Positions 34,966 to 43,400 of a DNA stretch of 64,000 nucleotides are shown in pieces. The translations under genes and the position numbers were made by a program. The DNA is taken from assembly GCF_000092405.1 (NCBI RefSeq), contig NC_014220.1:806001-870000 (forward strand). The letters are read 5' to 3'. The DNA comes from Syntrophothermus lipocalidus DSM 12680. Its GTDB lineage: Bacteria; Bacillota; Syntrophomonadia; Syntrophomonadales; Syntrophothermaceae. The notes beneath the pieces are model-generated. The model ran no database searches, was not told where the DNA came from, and saw only the letters and a list, made by a program, of their open reading frames with translations. Numbering within the stretch: position 1 is the first letter of the stretch; the number at the start of each line of letters is the position of its first letter.

Positions 34966-35844
34966 ATGATGGTGGGCAGGTGCGTATACGCCGACTTGAC
35001 CTTTTTGATAAATGTCGTAATGGACTTTGTTATCTTGTGGAGTACGGCTAAACTGGTCGGTTTACCAGTGAACTACCGGCGGCTTATGACTGCTGCTGTT
35101 TTTGGGGGAATATATGCCGTAGGGTACCTCTTTCCCGAACTTGGCCCTTGGTACCAGTTACCAGTTAAGGGGATAGCATCTTCGTTGCTAGTGATTTTCG
35201 CTTTCTGCCCATCTAACTGGAAGGAGTTCTGGAGGGCCTTTGCCTGCTTCTATGGGGTCAGCTTTGCTGTTGCCGGGGCAGTCATGGGTTCGTCTTATTT
35301 TATTGGAAGCAGTTTATCGGGGTTCCAATTTTCGTACGCGTGGCTGGCGGTGGGGATTCTGTGTGCTTTTACCCTGGGAAGGGCAGGGGAGAAATATTTT
35401 CTGGAAAAGTTTATACCGCGTCTGGTGTGTCTCCCGGTGAAGGTATCTTTCGACCAATTTGTCTGTAAAGGAGATGGGTTCCTGGATACGGGCAACAACC
35501 TTTGTGACCCACTGACAGGCAGGCCGGTCATCGTAATGGAATACAGCCTGTTGCGTTCGTGCTTGCCCGAGGACGTGAAACAGGCCTTGGACCGAGTGGC
35601 TAAGGGCGAGGACTTTTTGCGGGCTATGCCGGGAACTGTTTGGGCTAACCGATTACGGCTTATACCATTCACTTCTATCGGCAAGAAGCACGGGCTATTG
35701 CCGGGGCTGCGTTGTGATAACGTGGTGATAGATACCGGTTTGCGGCCTATTTACCAGCAGAACATTGTGGTAGGAATACACTGGGACAAGTTAAGCCCGG
35801 ACAACAAATTTCAGATGCTCCTTCCATCCAAAATCCTGCAATAG
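34966..35844 (+). CDS. spoIIGA: Sigma-E processing peptidase SpoIIGA
   Basis: Membrane-bound aspartic protease that cleaves the pro-sequence of sigma-E in the mother cell after a forespore signal. It has 292 residues: five hydrophobic segments in the first 150, then a cytosolic protease domain with the catalytic DTGN in GDGFLDTGNNLCDPLTGRPV and the late LIPFTSIGKKHGLLPG. Start ATG 34966 follows GAGGTG. It sits just before its substrate gene sigE, as in other endospore formers. Confidence 0.93.
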   Translation: MMVGRCVYADLTFLINVVMDFVILWSTAKLVGLPVNYRRLMTAAVFGGIYAVGYLFPELGPWYQLPVKGIASSLLVIFAFCPSNWKEFWRAFACFYGVSFAVAGAVMGSSYFIGSSLSGFQFSYAWLAVGILCAFTLGRAGEKYFLEKFIPRLVCLPVKVSFDQFVCKGDGFLDTGNNLCDPLTGRPVIVMEYSLLRSCLPEDVKQALDRVAKGEDFLRAMPGTVWANRLRLIPFTSIGKKHGLLPGLRCDNVVIDTGLRPIYQQNIVVGIHWDKLSPDNKFQMLLPSKILQ

Positions 35845-35865
35845 GAAAAGGGGGTAAACGGGTTG

Positions 35866-36591
35866 ATGCGGAATTTGCTCGGCCGATTACTTGGTATCTT
35901 GAGAGTGTGGACGGCGAAGGTTATAGCGAGGAGACTTGCCGGGTACGTCTATTATGTAGGCAGCACCGAAATCTTGCCCCCACCTTTGAGCTCGGAAGAG
36001 GAAAGCACCCTGTTGCAGAGGTTAGAACAAGGTGATAACGGTGTCAAGAGTACTCTGATCGAACATAACCTGCGTTTGGTAGTTTACATAGCAAAAAAGT
36101 TTGAGAATACCGGTATAAATATCGAGGACCTGGTTTCTATAGGAACCATAGGCTTGATTAAGGCAGTGAATACTTTCGAACCCCGAAAGAACATCAAATT
36201 GGCCACTTATGCTTCCCGTTGTATAGAAAACGAGATTCTGATGTACCTGCGGCGCAACCTGAAGACCAGGGCTGAGGTTTCACTGGATGAACCGCTGAAC
36301 GTGGACTGGGACGGAAACGAACTCTTGCTCTCAGACGTGCTGGGAACAGATGGTGATATGATATACAAGACCATAGAAGAGGAGGTTGAGAAGAAGCTCT
36401 TGTCTCAGGCCATACTCAGGCTCCCTCCCCGAGAAAAGAGAATTATCCAGTTGCGCTTTGGTTTAGAGGACGGTTACGAAAAGACCCAAAAAGAAGTGGC
36501 GGACATCTTGGGGATTTCGCAGTCATATATCTCTCGACTGGAAAAACGTATCTTAAAACGTCTTCGCCGCGAAATTCGAAAAATAGAGTAA
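35866..36591 (+). CDS. sigE: Pro-sigma-E, mother-cell sporulation sigma factor
   Basis: Early mother-cell sigma factor made as an inactive precursor. It has 241 residues from ATG 35866 (TTG 35863 is adjacent) behind AAGGGGG. The N-terminal pro-sequence is amphipathic and basic; by comparison with Bacillus, SpoIIGA would cut after Tyr30 in [15 protein letters not shown]. Sigma region 2 ([53 protein letters not shown]) and region 4 (helix-turn-helix [20 protein letters not shown]) are intact. It ends at a terminator shared with no other gene. Confidence 0.96.
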   Translation: MRNLLGRLLGILRVWTAKVIARRLAGYVYYVGSTEILPPPLSSEEESTLLQRLEQGDNGVKSTLIEHNLRLVVYIAKKFENTGINIEDLVSIGTIGLIKAVNTFEPRKNIKLATYASRCIENEILMYLRRNLKTRAEVSLDEPLNVDWDGNELLLSDVLGTDGDMIYKTIEEEVEKKLLSQAILRLPPREKRIIQLRFGLEDGYEKTQKEVADILGISQSYISRLEKRILKRLRREIRKIE

Positions 36592-36620
36592 ATCGTAACA
36601 AGATAAGCGCGACTCAAAGA

Positions 36621-36646
36621 GGGCTTGAGAGGTTCAAGCCTTTTTT
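36621..36646 (+). terminator. Intrinsic terminator after sigE
   Basis: GGCTTGA at 36622-36628 pairs with TCAAGCC at 36634-36640, followed by TTTTTT. It separates sigE from sigG, so sigG needs its own promoter. A loose sigma-F/G-like site (GAATA at 36663-36667, CAAATAAT at 36684-36691) lies in between. Confidence 0.85.
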
Positions 36647-36736
36647 GTTTCTTCGAATTCGAGAATAAACAGCGAAACAAAAGCAAATAATCTCTAAAAG
36701 AAGTATCAAGACAATGTAAGGGGAAGGGGTGTACAC

Positions 36737-37507
36737 TTGCTAAATAAGGTCGAGATCTGTGGTGTTAACACTTCTAATCTCCCCGTATTGAAAAACGAGC
36801 GCATGCGAGACCTGTTTTTACGGGTCAAGCAGAACGATCGCCAGGCCCGGGAGGAGCTGATTCGGGGCAATCTAAGGTTGGTTTTAAGCGTTATTCAAAG
36901 GTTTAACCACCGTGGCGAATATGTAGATGACCTTTTTCAGGTAGGCTGTATAGGTTTGATAAAAGCCATAGACAACTTCGATTTGGAACAGAACGTAAGA
37001 TTTTCTACCTATGCCGTCCCCATGATCATAGGCGAGATTCGGAGGTATTTGAGGGATAATAACCCAGTTAGGGTATCACGGTCTTTAAGGGATGTAGCTT
37101 ACAAAGCATTACAGGTGAGAGAACAACTGTTGGCGGAAAAGTCCAGAGAACCTACGATAGCGGAAATAGCAGATCGCTTGGAAGTTTCTCAAGAAGAAGT
37201 GGTTTTTGCTCTAGACGCTATTCAGGAACCGGTATCCCTTTTTGAACCTATATACAACGACGGGGGCGATCCTATTCTGGTCATGGACCAGATCAGCGAT
37301 GACAAAACCACTGATGAGCTTTGGCTAGAGGGTATTTCGATTAGGGAAGCCTTGAAGAAATTATCCGAAAGGGAAAAGCTGATTTTAACCTTGCGGTTTT
37401 TCGAAGGGAAGACTCAAATGGAGGTAGCAGAGGAAATAGGCATTTCCCAGGCTCAAGTTTCGCGCCTCGAAAAAGCTGCTCTAAAACACATGAAAAAATA
37501 TATCTAA
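36737..37507 (+). CDS. sigG: Forespore sigma factor sigma-G
   Basis: Late forespore sigma factor. It has 256 residues. The N terminus NKVEICGVNTSNLPVLKN is highly conserved in SigG. Region 2 includes NLRLVLSVIQRFNHRGEYVDDLFQVGCIGL and RFSTYAVPMIIGEIRRYLR, and region 4 ends with MEVAEEIGISQAQVSRLEKAAL. Start TTG 36737 follows GGGGAAGGGGTG. It lies 145 bases after sigE, in the usual spoIIGA-sigE-sigG order. Confidence 0.96.
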   Translation: MLNKVEICGVNTSNLPVLKNERMRDLFLRVKQNDRQAREELIRGNLRLVLSVIQRFNHRGEYVDDLFQVGCIGLIKAIDNFDLEQNVRFSTYAVPMIIGEIRRYLRDNNPVRVSRSLRDVAYKALQVREQLLAEKSREPTIAEIADRLEVSQEEVVFALDAIQEPVSLFEPIYNDGGDPILVMDQISDDKTTDELWLEGISIREALKKLSEREKLILTLRFFEGKTQMEVAEEIGISQAQVSRLEKAALKHMKKYI

Positions 37508-37533
37508 AAAGGGTCAAGAGAGGAGGATTCAGC

Positions 37534-37698
37534 GTGACTAGGCAATTACTAGCACTCTTGATAGTTGCCGCAATGCTGTTCTTGGTGATTCCGCTCGCGG
37601 TTTATTACTGGCGTAACGAGGAGGCTTTTTCTCCCTATAATCTAATACAAACCCACGTAACAGCGGACAACGCGTTACATCTTCAACGGTACTGCTGA
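37534..37698 (+). CDS. Small membrane-anchored protein, possible SpoIIR remnant
   Basis: A 54-residue ORF from GTG 37534 with a strong AGGAGG eight bases upstream, so it is probably translated. Residues 5-25 form one hydrophobic segment (LLALLIVAAMLFLVIPLAVYY), followed by a short outside part ending NLIQTHVTADNALHLQRYC. The N-terminal anchor followed by an I-x-H-V-x-A-(D/N) pattern recalls SpoIIR, the signal that activates SpoIIGA, but the protein stops where SpoIIR would continue. Another frame directly downstream (about 37680-37760) reads like coding sequence. It may be a broken spoIIR or an unrelated small protein. Confidence 0.5.
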   Translation: MTRQLLALLIVAAMLFLVIPLAVYYWRNEEAFSPYNLIQTHVTADNALHLQRYC

Positions 37699-37758
37699 AC
37701 TGCTGAGAATTGAAGGCGTTAAAACCGGGTTTGTAGAAGCCTGGTTGGGGATAAGAAT

Positions 37759-37785
37759 GAGCTGCCTGATGGCGGCTCTTTTTTT
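37759..37785 (+). terminator. Intrinsic terminator after the sigG transcript
   Basis: GAGCTGCC at 37759-37766 pairs with GGCGGCTC at 37771-37778 (one G-T), loop TGAT, followed by seven T. Confidence 0.88.
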
Positions 37786-37859
37786 GCTTTGTTATCACAT
37801 AATAGGTTTGTTTCTCATATATTAGAATCAGGTACAGGAAAATTATAGAGGTGAGGCGC

Positions 37860-38108
37860 TTGGTCAAGATATCAGAACTCAGAACCCGTGAGGTGATTAA
37901 CGTTTTAGACGGGAAAAAGCTGGGCTGTATCATAGACATCGACCTTGACATTGAGAAAGGCAGGGTAACGGCTATCGTTTTACCTGGCCCCAGCAGGTGG
38001 TTGGGCTTTTTTTCCCGTAGAGAAAACGTGGTTGTTCCTTGGGAAAAAATAAGCAAAATAGGGCGAGATGTTATTCTGGTCGAGCTGGGAGATCATCTTC
38101 TTTCTTGA
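37860..38108 (+). CDS. ylmC: YlmC/YmxH-family PRC-barrel protein
   Basis: A small PRC-barrel-fold protein of 82 residues, common near sporulation genes in Firmicutes; it is linked to sporulation but has no known biochemical role. The pattern MVKISELRTREVINVLDGKKLG at the start and LPGPSRWLGFFSRRENVVVPW in the middle match the family. TTG 37860 gives the usual first residues; GTG 37851 is also in frame and overlaps the ribosome site GAGGTGAGG. Confidence 0.85.
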   Translation: MVKISELRTREVINVLDGKKLGCIIDIDLDIEKGRVTAIVLPGPSRWLGFFSRRENVVVPWEKISKIGRDVILVELGDHLLS

Positions 38109-38157
38109 TCAGAAACTACTATGCGCCTGATATCTCTATGGAGATTCATTCAACAAA

Positions 38158-38186
38158 GAAACCCTGTCAAAAACAGGGTTTCTTTT
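38158..38186 (+). terminator. Intrinsic terminator after ylmC
   Basis: GAAACCCTG at 38158-38166 pairs with CAGGGTTTC at 38174-38182, followed by TTTT. Confidence 0.88.
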
Positions 38187-38243
38187 CTTGAACTCGAGGC
38201 TAACATCGACAATTTTTTCCTGTTCAAAGTGAAAAGGTGATTA

Positions 38244-38294
38244 TATAATACAAGATATAGGGTGCGAAATGTGTTTATACACAATATGTGGGGG
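38244..38294 (+). promoter_or_regulatory. nrdR-nrdD promoter with two NrdR-box-like sites
   Basis: A perfect TATAAT -10 lies at 38244-38249. Two sites resembling the NrdR box (acaCwAtATaTwGtgt) follow: ATACAAGATATAGGGT at 38248-38263 (13 of 16) and ACACAATATGTGGGGG at 38279-38294 (12 of 16). Their starts are 31 bases apart, three helical turns, which is the usual arrangement of paired NrdR boxes. The first overlaps the -10, so binding should block transcription. The -35 is weak. Confidence 0.65.
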
Positions 38295-38304
38295 AGGAAA
38301 GCGG

Positions 38305-38778
38305 ATGAAATGTCCGTATTGCCGAGAAATGGAGAGCCGGGTGATCGAATCTCGATATAGTGATGACGGAGAGAGCATACGAAGACGAAGGGAGTGTTCT
38401 AACTGCAAACGCCGCTTTACAACGTATGAGAGAATCGAGGTTACTCCACTTCTCGTCGTTAAGAAAGGCGGGAATCGGGAGCAGTTCAGCAGGGACAAGC
38501 TAGCAGCTGGAATATTAAAGGCGTGCGAGAAGAGACCGGTAACCATGGAAGATATAGAGAGGGTTGTAGGAGATATTGAAAGGGAACTGAGAGACAAGTA
38601 CGACCGTGAAGTTACCAGTATGGTTATTGGCGAAAAAGTCATGGACGAGCTTAGAAGCCTCGATAAAGTGGCTTATGTCAGGTTTGCTTCGGTATATCGC
38701 GAGTTTGCAGATCTGGACGGGTTCATACAGACCATCGAGCAACTGCAGCGAGGAACGTCTACAGAGGAGGAAAGATAA
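38305..38778 (+). CDS. nrdR: Transcriptional repressor NrdR
   Basis: ATP/dATP-sensing repressor of ribonucleotide reductase genes. It has 157 residues from ATG 38305 behind GGGGGAGG; an upstream in-frame GTG at 38269 lies inside the operator and is rejected. Zinc ribbon ligands are Cys3, Cys6, Cys31 and Cys34; an ATP-cone follows from about residue 49 ([16 protein letters not shown]). It is immediately followed by nrdD, so it probably regulates its own operon. Confidence 0.96.
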   Translation: MKCPYCREMESRVIESRYSDDGESIRRRRECSNCKRRFTTYERIEVTPLLVVKKGGNREQFSRDKLAAGILKACEKRPVTMEDIERVVGDIERELRDKYDREVTSMVIGEKVMDELRSLDKVAYVRFASVYREFADLDGFIQTIEQLQRGTSTEEER

Positions 38779-40794
38779 GTGTTTACCAAAATCAAGAAGA
38801 GAGACGGGAGAGAGGTTCCTTTTGATCCTTCAAAGATAACGGAGGCCATATTCAAAGCAGCTCAGGCTGTAGGTGGGGAAGACAGACAAAAATCTTTGGA
38901 ACTTACTTTAGAAGTAATGCGGGTTTTGGGACAAAAGTATCAAGGAGAAGTGTTCACAGTAGAGGACGTTCAAGATATTGTTGAGAAAGTCCTTATCGAA
39001 CACGGGCATGCCAAGACAGCCAAAGCCTACATTCTGTATCGGGATCAGCGCACTCGGTACCGGGAAGCCAAGTCGGATCTCATGGACGTGGTCGAAGAAA
39101 TCCTCAAGGAAACCAGCCGCGAAAATGCCAATGTAGGTAACAGTCCGAGTGCCAAGATGCTGCAGATAGCCAGTGCGGCCAGCAAGCAATACTACCTCAA
39201 CCGGGTATTGCCTCCGGAATTCTCCCAGGCGCACCGGGAAGGTGATATACACATCCATGATCTTGATTTCTACAAGAAGACCTTGAATTGTTTGCAGCTG
39301 CCTTTAGGAGACATACTTGCTGCGGGGTTTAACAATGGGCATGGCTACATCAGGCCCCCCAAACGTCCGGCATCGGCAACGGCCTTAGCGGCGATTATCC
39401 TACAGAGTTCGCAGAACGACATGTATGGAGGTCAATCGTTTCCCTTTTTTGACCGGGATATGGCTCCGTTTGTAGAAAATGCCAGTGAAGAAGAGACATA
39501 CCAGGCCATGGAGGCTTTGGTATATAACTTGAACAGCATGCACTCCCGGGCGGGATCTCAGGTGCCTTTTTCTTCGATTAATCTAGGTTGTGATACCACG
39601 GAAGCAGGGAGGAAGGTAACCCGTAATCTCCTGTTAGCTTATGAGGCAGGACTGGGGCGGGGGGAAAACCCGATATTTCCCAATGTGATTTTTAGGGTGA
39701 GGGAAGGAGTCAATCTCAATCCCCAAGACCCGAATTATGACCTGTTTTTGCTGGCTTTGAGAGTGGCTGCCACGCGCATGAACCCGACTTTCAGTTTCAT
39801 GGATTCGTCTTTTAACGACCAGTACGGCAATAACGTAGCTTACATGGGATGCCGTACTCGGGTTATTGCCAATCGCCATGGCCCCTCTATCACAGAAAGG
39901 AGGGGAAACATCGCTTTTACCACTATTAACCTGCCCCGCCTAGCGATAAAGGCCAAGGGCTTGATAGGAGAGTTCTATCGGCAACTGGAAAAGATGCTGG
40001 AACTGGCTTGCGAGCAGCTATATCACCGTTACCGAGTGTTATCAGAGCTTAAAGTAAAAGACCTGCCTTTTGTGATGGGACAACATCTTTATCTAGGTTC
40101 CGAGGATTTGAAAGATGATGACGTTATCGAGCCTGCCGTAAAGCACGGTACTCTTTCGGTTGGGTTCATTGGCCTGGCTGAAGCTTTGATATTATTGAAC
40201 GGCAAGCATCACGGTGAGTCCGATGACTCGCAGGCGATGGGCATATCTATCGTCCAGTACATGCGAAGGATGATTGACAAAGCTTGTGACGAGTATGATT
40301 TAAATTATACTCTGCTCGCTACTCCGGCTGAGGGGCTTTCGGGAAGGTTTGTCAGCATTGACCGGGAACAGTACGGAGAAATACCTGGAGTAACTGATAA
40401 GGAATACTATACTAATTCGTTCCACATACCTGTAAACCACGATATCAGTATTTTCGAGAAGATAAGCAAGGAAGGACCGTATCACAAATACACCAATGCC
40501 GGGCACATAAGTTATATAGAGTTTCCTTCGCCTCCGGTCCACAACCTCGATGCTATTGAGACCGTAATCAAGCACATGCGGGCTTGCGACATGGGGTACG
40601 TAGGTATAAACTTCCCCATCGATTTCTGTGAGAGCTGTTATTACCGCGGAGTTATCCCAGGCGACGCCTGTCCTAACTGTGGGGGTCAAGAGATCAAGAG
40701 GGTTCGCCGGATCACGGGGTACTTGTCGACGGTCGACCGTTTCAACGATGCTAAGGTTGCCGAACTAAGGGATCGCAAAAGCCACCGGTTCTAG
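38779..40794 (+). CDS. nrdD: Anaerobic (class III) ribonucleoside-triphosphate reductase
   Basis: Makes dNTPs without oxygen through a glycyl radical. It has 671 residues: N-terminal ATP-cone (IKKRDGREVPFDPSKI) for allosteric control, a ten-strand barrel, the zinc site Cys617/620/631/634 (CESC and CPNC), and the radical-bearing Gly647 in RRITGYLS. The GTG 38779 start directly follows the nrdR stop and is coupled to it behind GAGGAGG. Its activase gene nrdG lies 355 bases further on. No other RNR class is in the window. Confidence 0.97.
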   Translation: MFTKIKKRDGREVPFDPSKITEAIFKAAQAVGGEDRQKSLELTLEVMRVLGQKYQGEVFTVEDVQDIVEKVLIEHGHAKTAKAYILYRDQRTRYREAKSDLMDVVEEILKETSRENANVGNSPSAKMLQIASAASKQYYLNRVLPPEFSQAHREGDIHIHDLDFYKKTLNCLQLPLGDILAAGFNNGHGYIRPPKRPASATALAAIILQSSQNDMYGGQSFPFFDRDMAPFVENASEEETYQAMEALVYNLNSMHSRAGSQVPFSSINLGCDTTEAGRKVTRNLLLAYEAGLGRGENPIFPNVIFRVREGVNLNPQDPNYDLFLLALRVAATRMNPTFSFMDSSFNDQYGNNVAYMGCRTRVIANRHGPSITERRGNIAFTTINLPRLAIKAKGLIGEFYRQLEKMLELACEQLYHRYRVLSELKVKDLPFVMGQHLYLGSEDLKDDDVIEPAVKHGTLSVGFIGLAEALILLNGKHHGESDDSQAMGISIVQYMRRMIDKACDEYDLNYTLLATPAEGLSGRFVSIDREQYGEIPGVTDKEYYTNSFHIPVNHDISIFEKISKEGPYHKYTNAGHISYIEFPSPPVHNLDAIETVIKHMRACDMGYVGINFPIDFCESCYYRGVIPGDACPNCGGQEIKRVRRITGYLSTVDRFNDAKVAELRDRKSHRF

Positions 40795-41149
40795 CGGTTC
40801 CGAAAATAGCCACTGATGGACACAGATTAACGCAGATTTACACAGATTAATTATTACTTAGAATTTGCAAACACAAAGACGTGTTAGACAGGCGAACAAT
40901 GTTGGAACGAGCCGGCAAACATTCCTCGGACAATAGTTTCATTTTGATTCTCTGGTGGTTGATACCGGTAAGTGTCATTGTGGGGCTGTCCAGAGAATAG
41001 AGTCTCGAAGGAGAATTAGCCGAGAGAGAATCCCCCAAAAAAGCCTATGTGTAGCCACTTTAATGCTTTTGTGGTTGGCCAAAGGAGCGTCCAAGGGTTG
41101 TCCTCACGGATCTTCAATAGGTGTGGGTTCATGCTGGAGGTGGATAAAG
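40795..41149 (+). other. nrdD-nrdG intergenic region
   Basis: 355 bases without a supported gene. It begins with a CACAGATT-type repeat (40813-40851). Further on, ATTCTCTGG at 40947-40955 and CCAGAGAAT at 40990-40998 form a perfect 9-base inverted repeat around 34 bases. Open frames here (from 40955 and 41047) have no ribosome site and no family resemblance. No terminator with a T tract is seen. Confidence 0.5.
40813..40851. repeat. Dispersed CACAGATT-type repeat, copy 1
   Basis: GATGGACACAGATTAACG followed by CAGATTTACACAGATTAA: three iterations of an ACAGATT(A/T)A unit in 39 bases just after nrdD. Related copies lie at 52985-53013 (opposite orientation) and 56570-56613, each right after the 3' end of a gene. 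Confidence 0.65.
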
Positions 41150-41641
41150 GTGATCAGATACGCGGCAGTGGTGGACAATTCGGTCGTAGACGGAACCGGC
41201 ATAAGGATAACGGTTTTCTTGCAGGGGTGTGTACGTGGCTGCGAGGGTTGCCACAACCCGGATCTACAGCCTTTGGAAGGAGGAGAAGTAGTGTCAGAGG
41301 AGGCTTTGGCCCAACTGGTGCTGAACAAGCTAAGCCCGCTTCACCGGGGTGTTACTTTTAGCGGGGGAGAACCTTTGCTGCAAGCGCAGGCGTTGGAGAA
41401 GGTAATCTCGATATTGAAGCGAGAAAAACCTGACATTGATGTATGGATGTATACCGGTTTCACATTTGAAGAGATACAGGAAATACCTGTTTTAAGAATG
41501 ATAGACGTTGTAGTTGACGGTCCTTTTGTGTTGGCACAGCGAGATTTGTCTTTGGCGTTCCGGGGCTCGAGGAATCAGAGGATTATAGATGTACCTGCGT
41601 CTCTAGCTAAAAGTGAAGTCGTTGAGTTGAAGCTCGACTGA
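41150..41641 (+). CDS. nrdG: Anaerobic ribonucleotide reductase activating protein (radical SAM)
   Basis: Radical SAM enzyme that installs the glycyl radical on NrdD. It has 163 residues from GTG 41150, about ten bases after CTGGAGGTGG; the longer frame back to 40955 is non-coding. The [4Fe-4S] ligands are Cys27, Cys31 and Cys34 (GCVRGCEGC), followed by HNP. TFSGGEPLLQ is the SAM-binding GGE motif. A terminator follows. The 355-base gap from nrdD is unusually long for the pair. Confidence 0.93.
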   Translation: MIRYAAVVDNSVVDGTGIRITVFLQGCVRGCEGCHNPDLQPLEGGEVVSEEALAQLVLNKLSPLHRGVTFSGGEPLLQAQALEKVISILKREKPDIDVWMYTGFTFEEIQEIPVLRMIDVVVDGPFVLAQRDLSLAFRGSRNQRIIDVPASLAKSEVVELKLD

Positions 41642-41669
41642 ACATAATCGAAACGAGTTAAAGACAACA

Positions 41670-41706
41670 AGGCCTTTGTCTTCTTTGGAAGATAGAGGCC
41701 TTTTTT
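41670..41706 (+). terminator. Intrinsic terminator after nrdG
   Basis: AGGCCTTTGTCTTC at 41670-41683 pairs with GAAGATAGAGGCCT at 41688-41701 with two imperfect pairs, followed by a run of T to 41706. Confidence 0.88.
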
Positions 41707-41797
41707 GGTTTTGCTGGGGGACCGGTCGATTTCGATGATTTGCCTTTGACCCAAGGCTGGTTGGCAGACACGGCAAACAGAGGGAAGGGACAAGACA

Positions 41798-41806
41798 TGG
41801 TATAAT
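41798..41806 (+). promoter_or_regulatory. pgeF promoter, extended -10
   Basis: TGGTATAAT at 41798-41806, an extended -10 with perfect TATAAT. There is no good -35 at 17 bases, which extended -10 promoters can do without. It would start the transcript of pgeF and the two-component genes. Confidence 0.6.
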
Positions 41807-41843
41807 GTATAGTGAGTTTACGTAGAGGAGACGCGAGGTTCAC

Positions 41844-42665
41844 GTGGTCTCATGGCACTTGCATTCTGTTCAAGGCTTGTCTTACATTACTTTGCCGGAG
41901 TGGCAAAAGCAGGGCTTGACCGTAGCTATAACCACCCGTACCGGAGGGTTTAGCCAGGGGGAGTACTCTTCTTTGAATCTGGCTTTTCACGTCGGAGATG
42001 ACCAGACCGCTGTTTTATCAAACCGGGAGCTTTTGGCATCAGTCTTGCGCATTTCTCTTGCGGACATGGTGTGCGCTTGCCAGGTGCATAAGGCTAACGT
42101 GAGAATTGTCACTGAAGCTGACAAGGGTAAAGGGGTATTCGAATACGCTTCTGCATTGCCGGAAACCGACGCCATGGTTACCGATTGTGAAGGAGTATTT
42201 TTGACAACGTTCTATGCCGACTGCATACCTATTCTTTTGTTTGACGTTACACGCAGGGTGATAGGTCTGGCCCACGGTGGTTGGAAGGGGACTATGGCCA
42301 AAATAGCTTCGGCCACGGTCGAGGTTATGCGAAAAGAATTCGGAAGTTACCCTCAAGATATTAAAGCATTCATAGGGCCTGGAATTGGTGGGTGCTGCTA
42401 TGAAGTCGACGATGGGTTGGCAGCCCAAGTCAGGACAGTTTTTGGAAAAGACAGCCGGTTTTTGCTGGAAGAAAAACAGGGAAGAAACTATTGGTATCTC
42501 GACCGTACGAATTTCTTTATCTTAGAAAACGCGGGCCTTCATCATCAAAATATCGGTCTTTGTGGAATGTGTACCAGATGTAACCAAGAACTGTTCTATT
42601 CGTACCGGGGATCTGGTGGAAGGACCGGAAGATTCGCTGTGGTTCTGGGTTTCAATAAGAGGTGA
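41844..42665 (+). CDS. pgeF: Peptidoglycan editing factor PgeF / YfiH-type laccase-domain protein
   Basis: A copper- or zinc-binding laccase-fold protein (DUF152). Family members remove misincorporated L-Ser from muropeptides or act as purine nucleoside phosphorylases. It has 273 residues with ITTRTGGFSQGEYSSLNLAFHVGD at the start, the metal/catalytic His in CQVHKANV, the YADCIPILLFD signature, AHGGWKGTMAKI and the terminal CTRCNQELFYSYRGSGGRTGR. Start GTG 41844. A response regulator gene starts 4 bases after its stop. Confidence 0.92.
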   Translation: MVSWHLHSVQGLSYITLPEWQKQGLTVAITTRTGGFSQGEYSSLNLAFHVGDDQTAVLSNRELLASVLRISLADMVCACQVHKANVRIVTEADKGKGVFEYASALPETDAMVTDCEGVFLTTFYADCIPILLFDVTRRVIGLAHGGWKGTMAKIASATVEVMRKEFGSYPQDIKAFIGPGIGGCCYEVDDGLAAQVRTVFGKDSRFLLEEKQGRNYWYLDRTNFFILENAGLHHQNIGLCGMCTRCNQELFYSYRGSGGRTGRFAVVLGFNKR

Positions 42666-42669
42666 GAAT

Positions 42670-43383
42670 TTGGATAACGCGCGCATTCTCGTGGTCGATG
42701 ATGAAGTCCATATAGTAGAGCTGGTCAAGTTTAACCTGGAAAAAGAAGGATTCCAAGTGAGAGTGGCTTACGACGGGATTACGGCCTTAACCCAGGCGGA
42801 GTTGGTACGACCAGACCTAATTATTCTGGATATAATGCTTCCCCAGCTGGATGGGCTAGAAGTGTGCCGACGGTTGAGAAGCATGCAGGACTTTAGTAGT
42901 ACTCCTATTATCATGCTTACGGCCAAAGGAGAGGAATTTGACACCGTGCTGGGATTAGAGATGGGGGCTGACGACTATATCAAGAAACCTTTTAGCCCCA
43001 GGGAAATGGTGGCTCGGGTTAAAGCAAGATTGCGAGCGAAAAGGATTCTGGAGGCCGAAAAGGCTACCGGACGCAAGACCTTGGTCTTCAAAGACCTGAT
43101 AGTAATCCCGGATAAACATGAGGCGTTTGTGGGCGAACGGAGACTAGAACTGACGCCAAAGGAATTCGAGCTTTTGAAGTTGTTAGCTAGCAACCAGGGA
43201 AAAGTATTTAGCCGCGAGGTGTTGCTGGAGAAGGTCTGGGGGTATGAGTTCTCAGGTGATACCCGTACTGTGGATGTTCACATCCGGCATCTTAGACAAA
43301 AGTTAGGAGAGAGCCCGAGTTCGCCTCAGTACATTGAAACGGTACGGGGCGTCGGATACAGGTTTAAAGAGAGAGAGTCTTAA
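42670..43383 (+). CDS. OmpR/PhoB-family response regulator
   Basis: DNA-binding response regulator of 237 residues. Receiver domain with Asp10/Asp11 and phospho-acceptor Asp54 (LIILDIMLPQLDG), then MLTAKGEEFD with the conserved Lys and GADDYIKKPFSPRE. A winged-helix trans-activation domain ends with GDTRTVDVHIRHLRQKLGE and YIETVRGVGYRF. Start TTG 42670 follows GAGGTGAGA; the open frame further upstream overlaps pgeF. The kinase gene follows. The close match to PhoP/PhoB suggests phosphate control, but no pst genes are near. Confidence 0.93.
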   Translation: MDNARILVVDDEVHIVELVKFNLEKEGFQVRVAYDGITALTQAELVRPDLIILDIMLPQLDGLEVCRRLRSMQDFSSTPIIMLTAKGEEFDTVLGLEMGADDYIKKPFSPREMVARVKARLRAKRILEAEKATGRKTLVFKDLIVIPDKHEAFVGERRLELTPKEFELLKLLASNQGKVFSREVLLEKVWGYEFSGDTRTVDVHIRHLRQKLGESPSSPQYIETVRGVGYRFKERES

Positions 43384-43400
43384 AAGGTACAAAACTATAC

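Noticed and set aside
36663-36691. Sigma-F/G promoter before sigG
   Set aside because: The -35 fits but spacing (16) and the -10 match are poor; mentioned only under the sigE terminator entry.
37538-38056. Minus-strand open frame of 172 codons over the sigG-ylmC gap
   Set aside because: It runs through two + strand genes and two terminator hairpins and resembles no protein I know; the + strand ORFs have better ribosome sites.
40955-41149. Open frames before nrdG
   Set aside because: No ribosome site, no homology, and the radical SAM family begins at the GTG at 41150.
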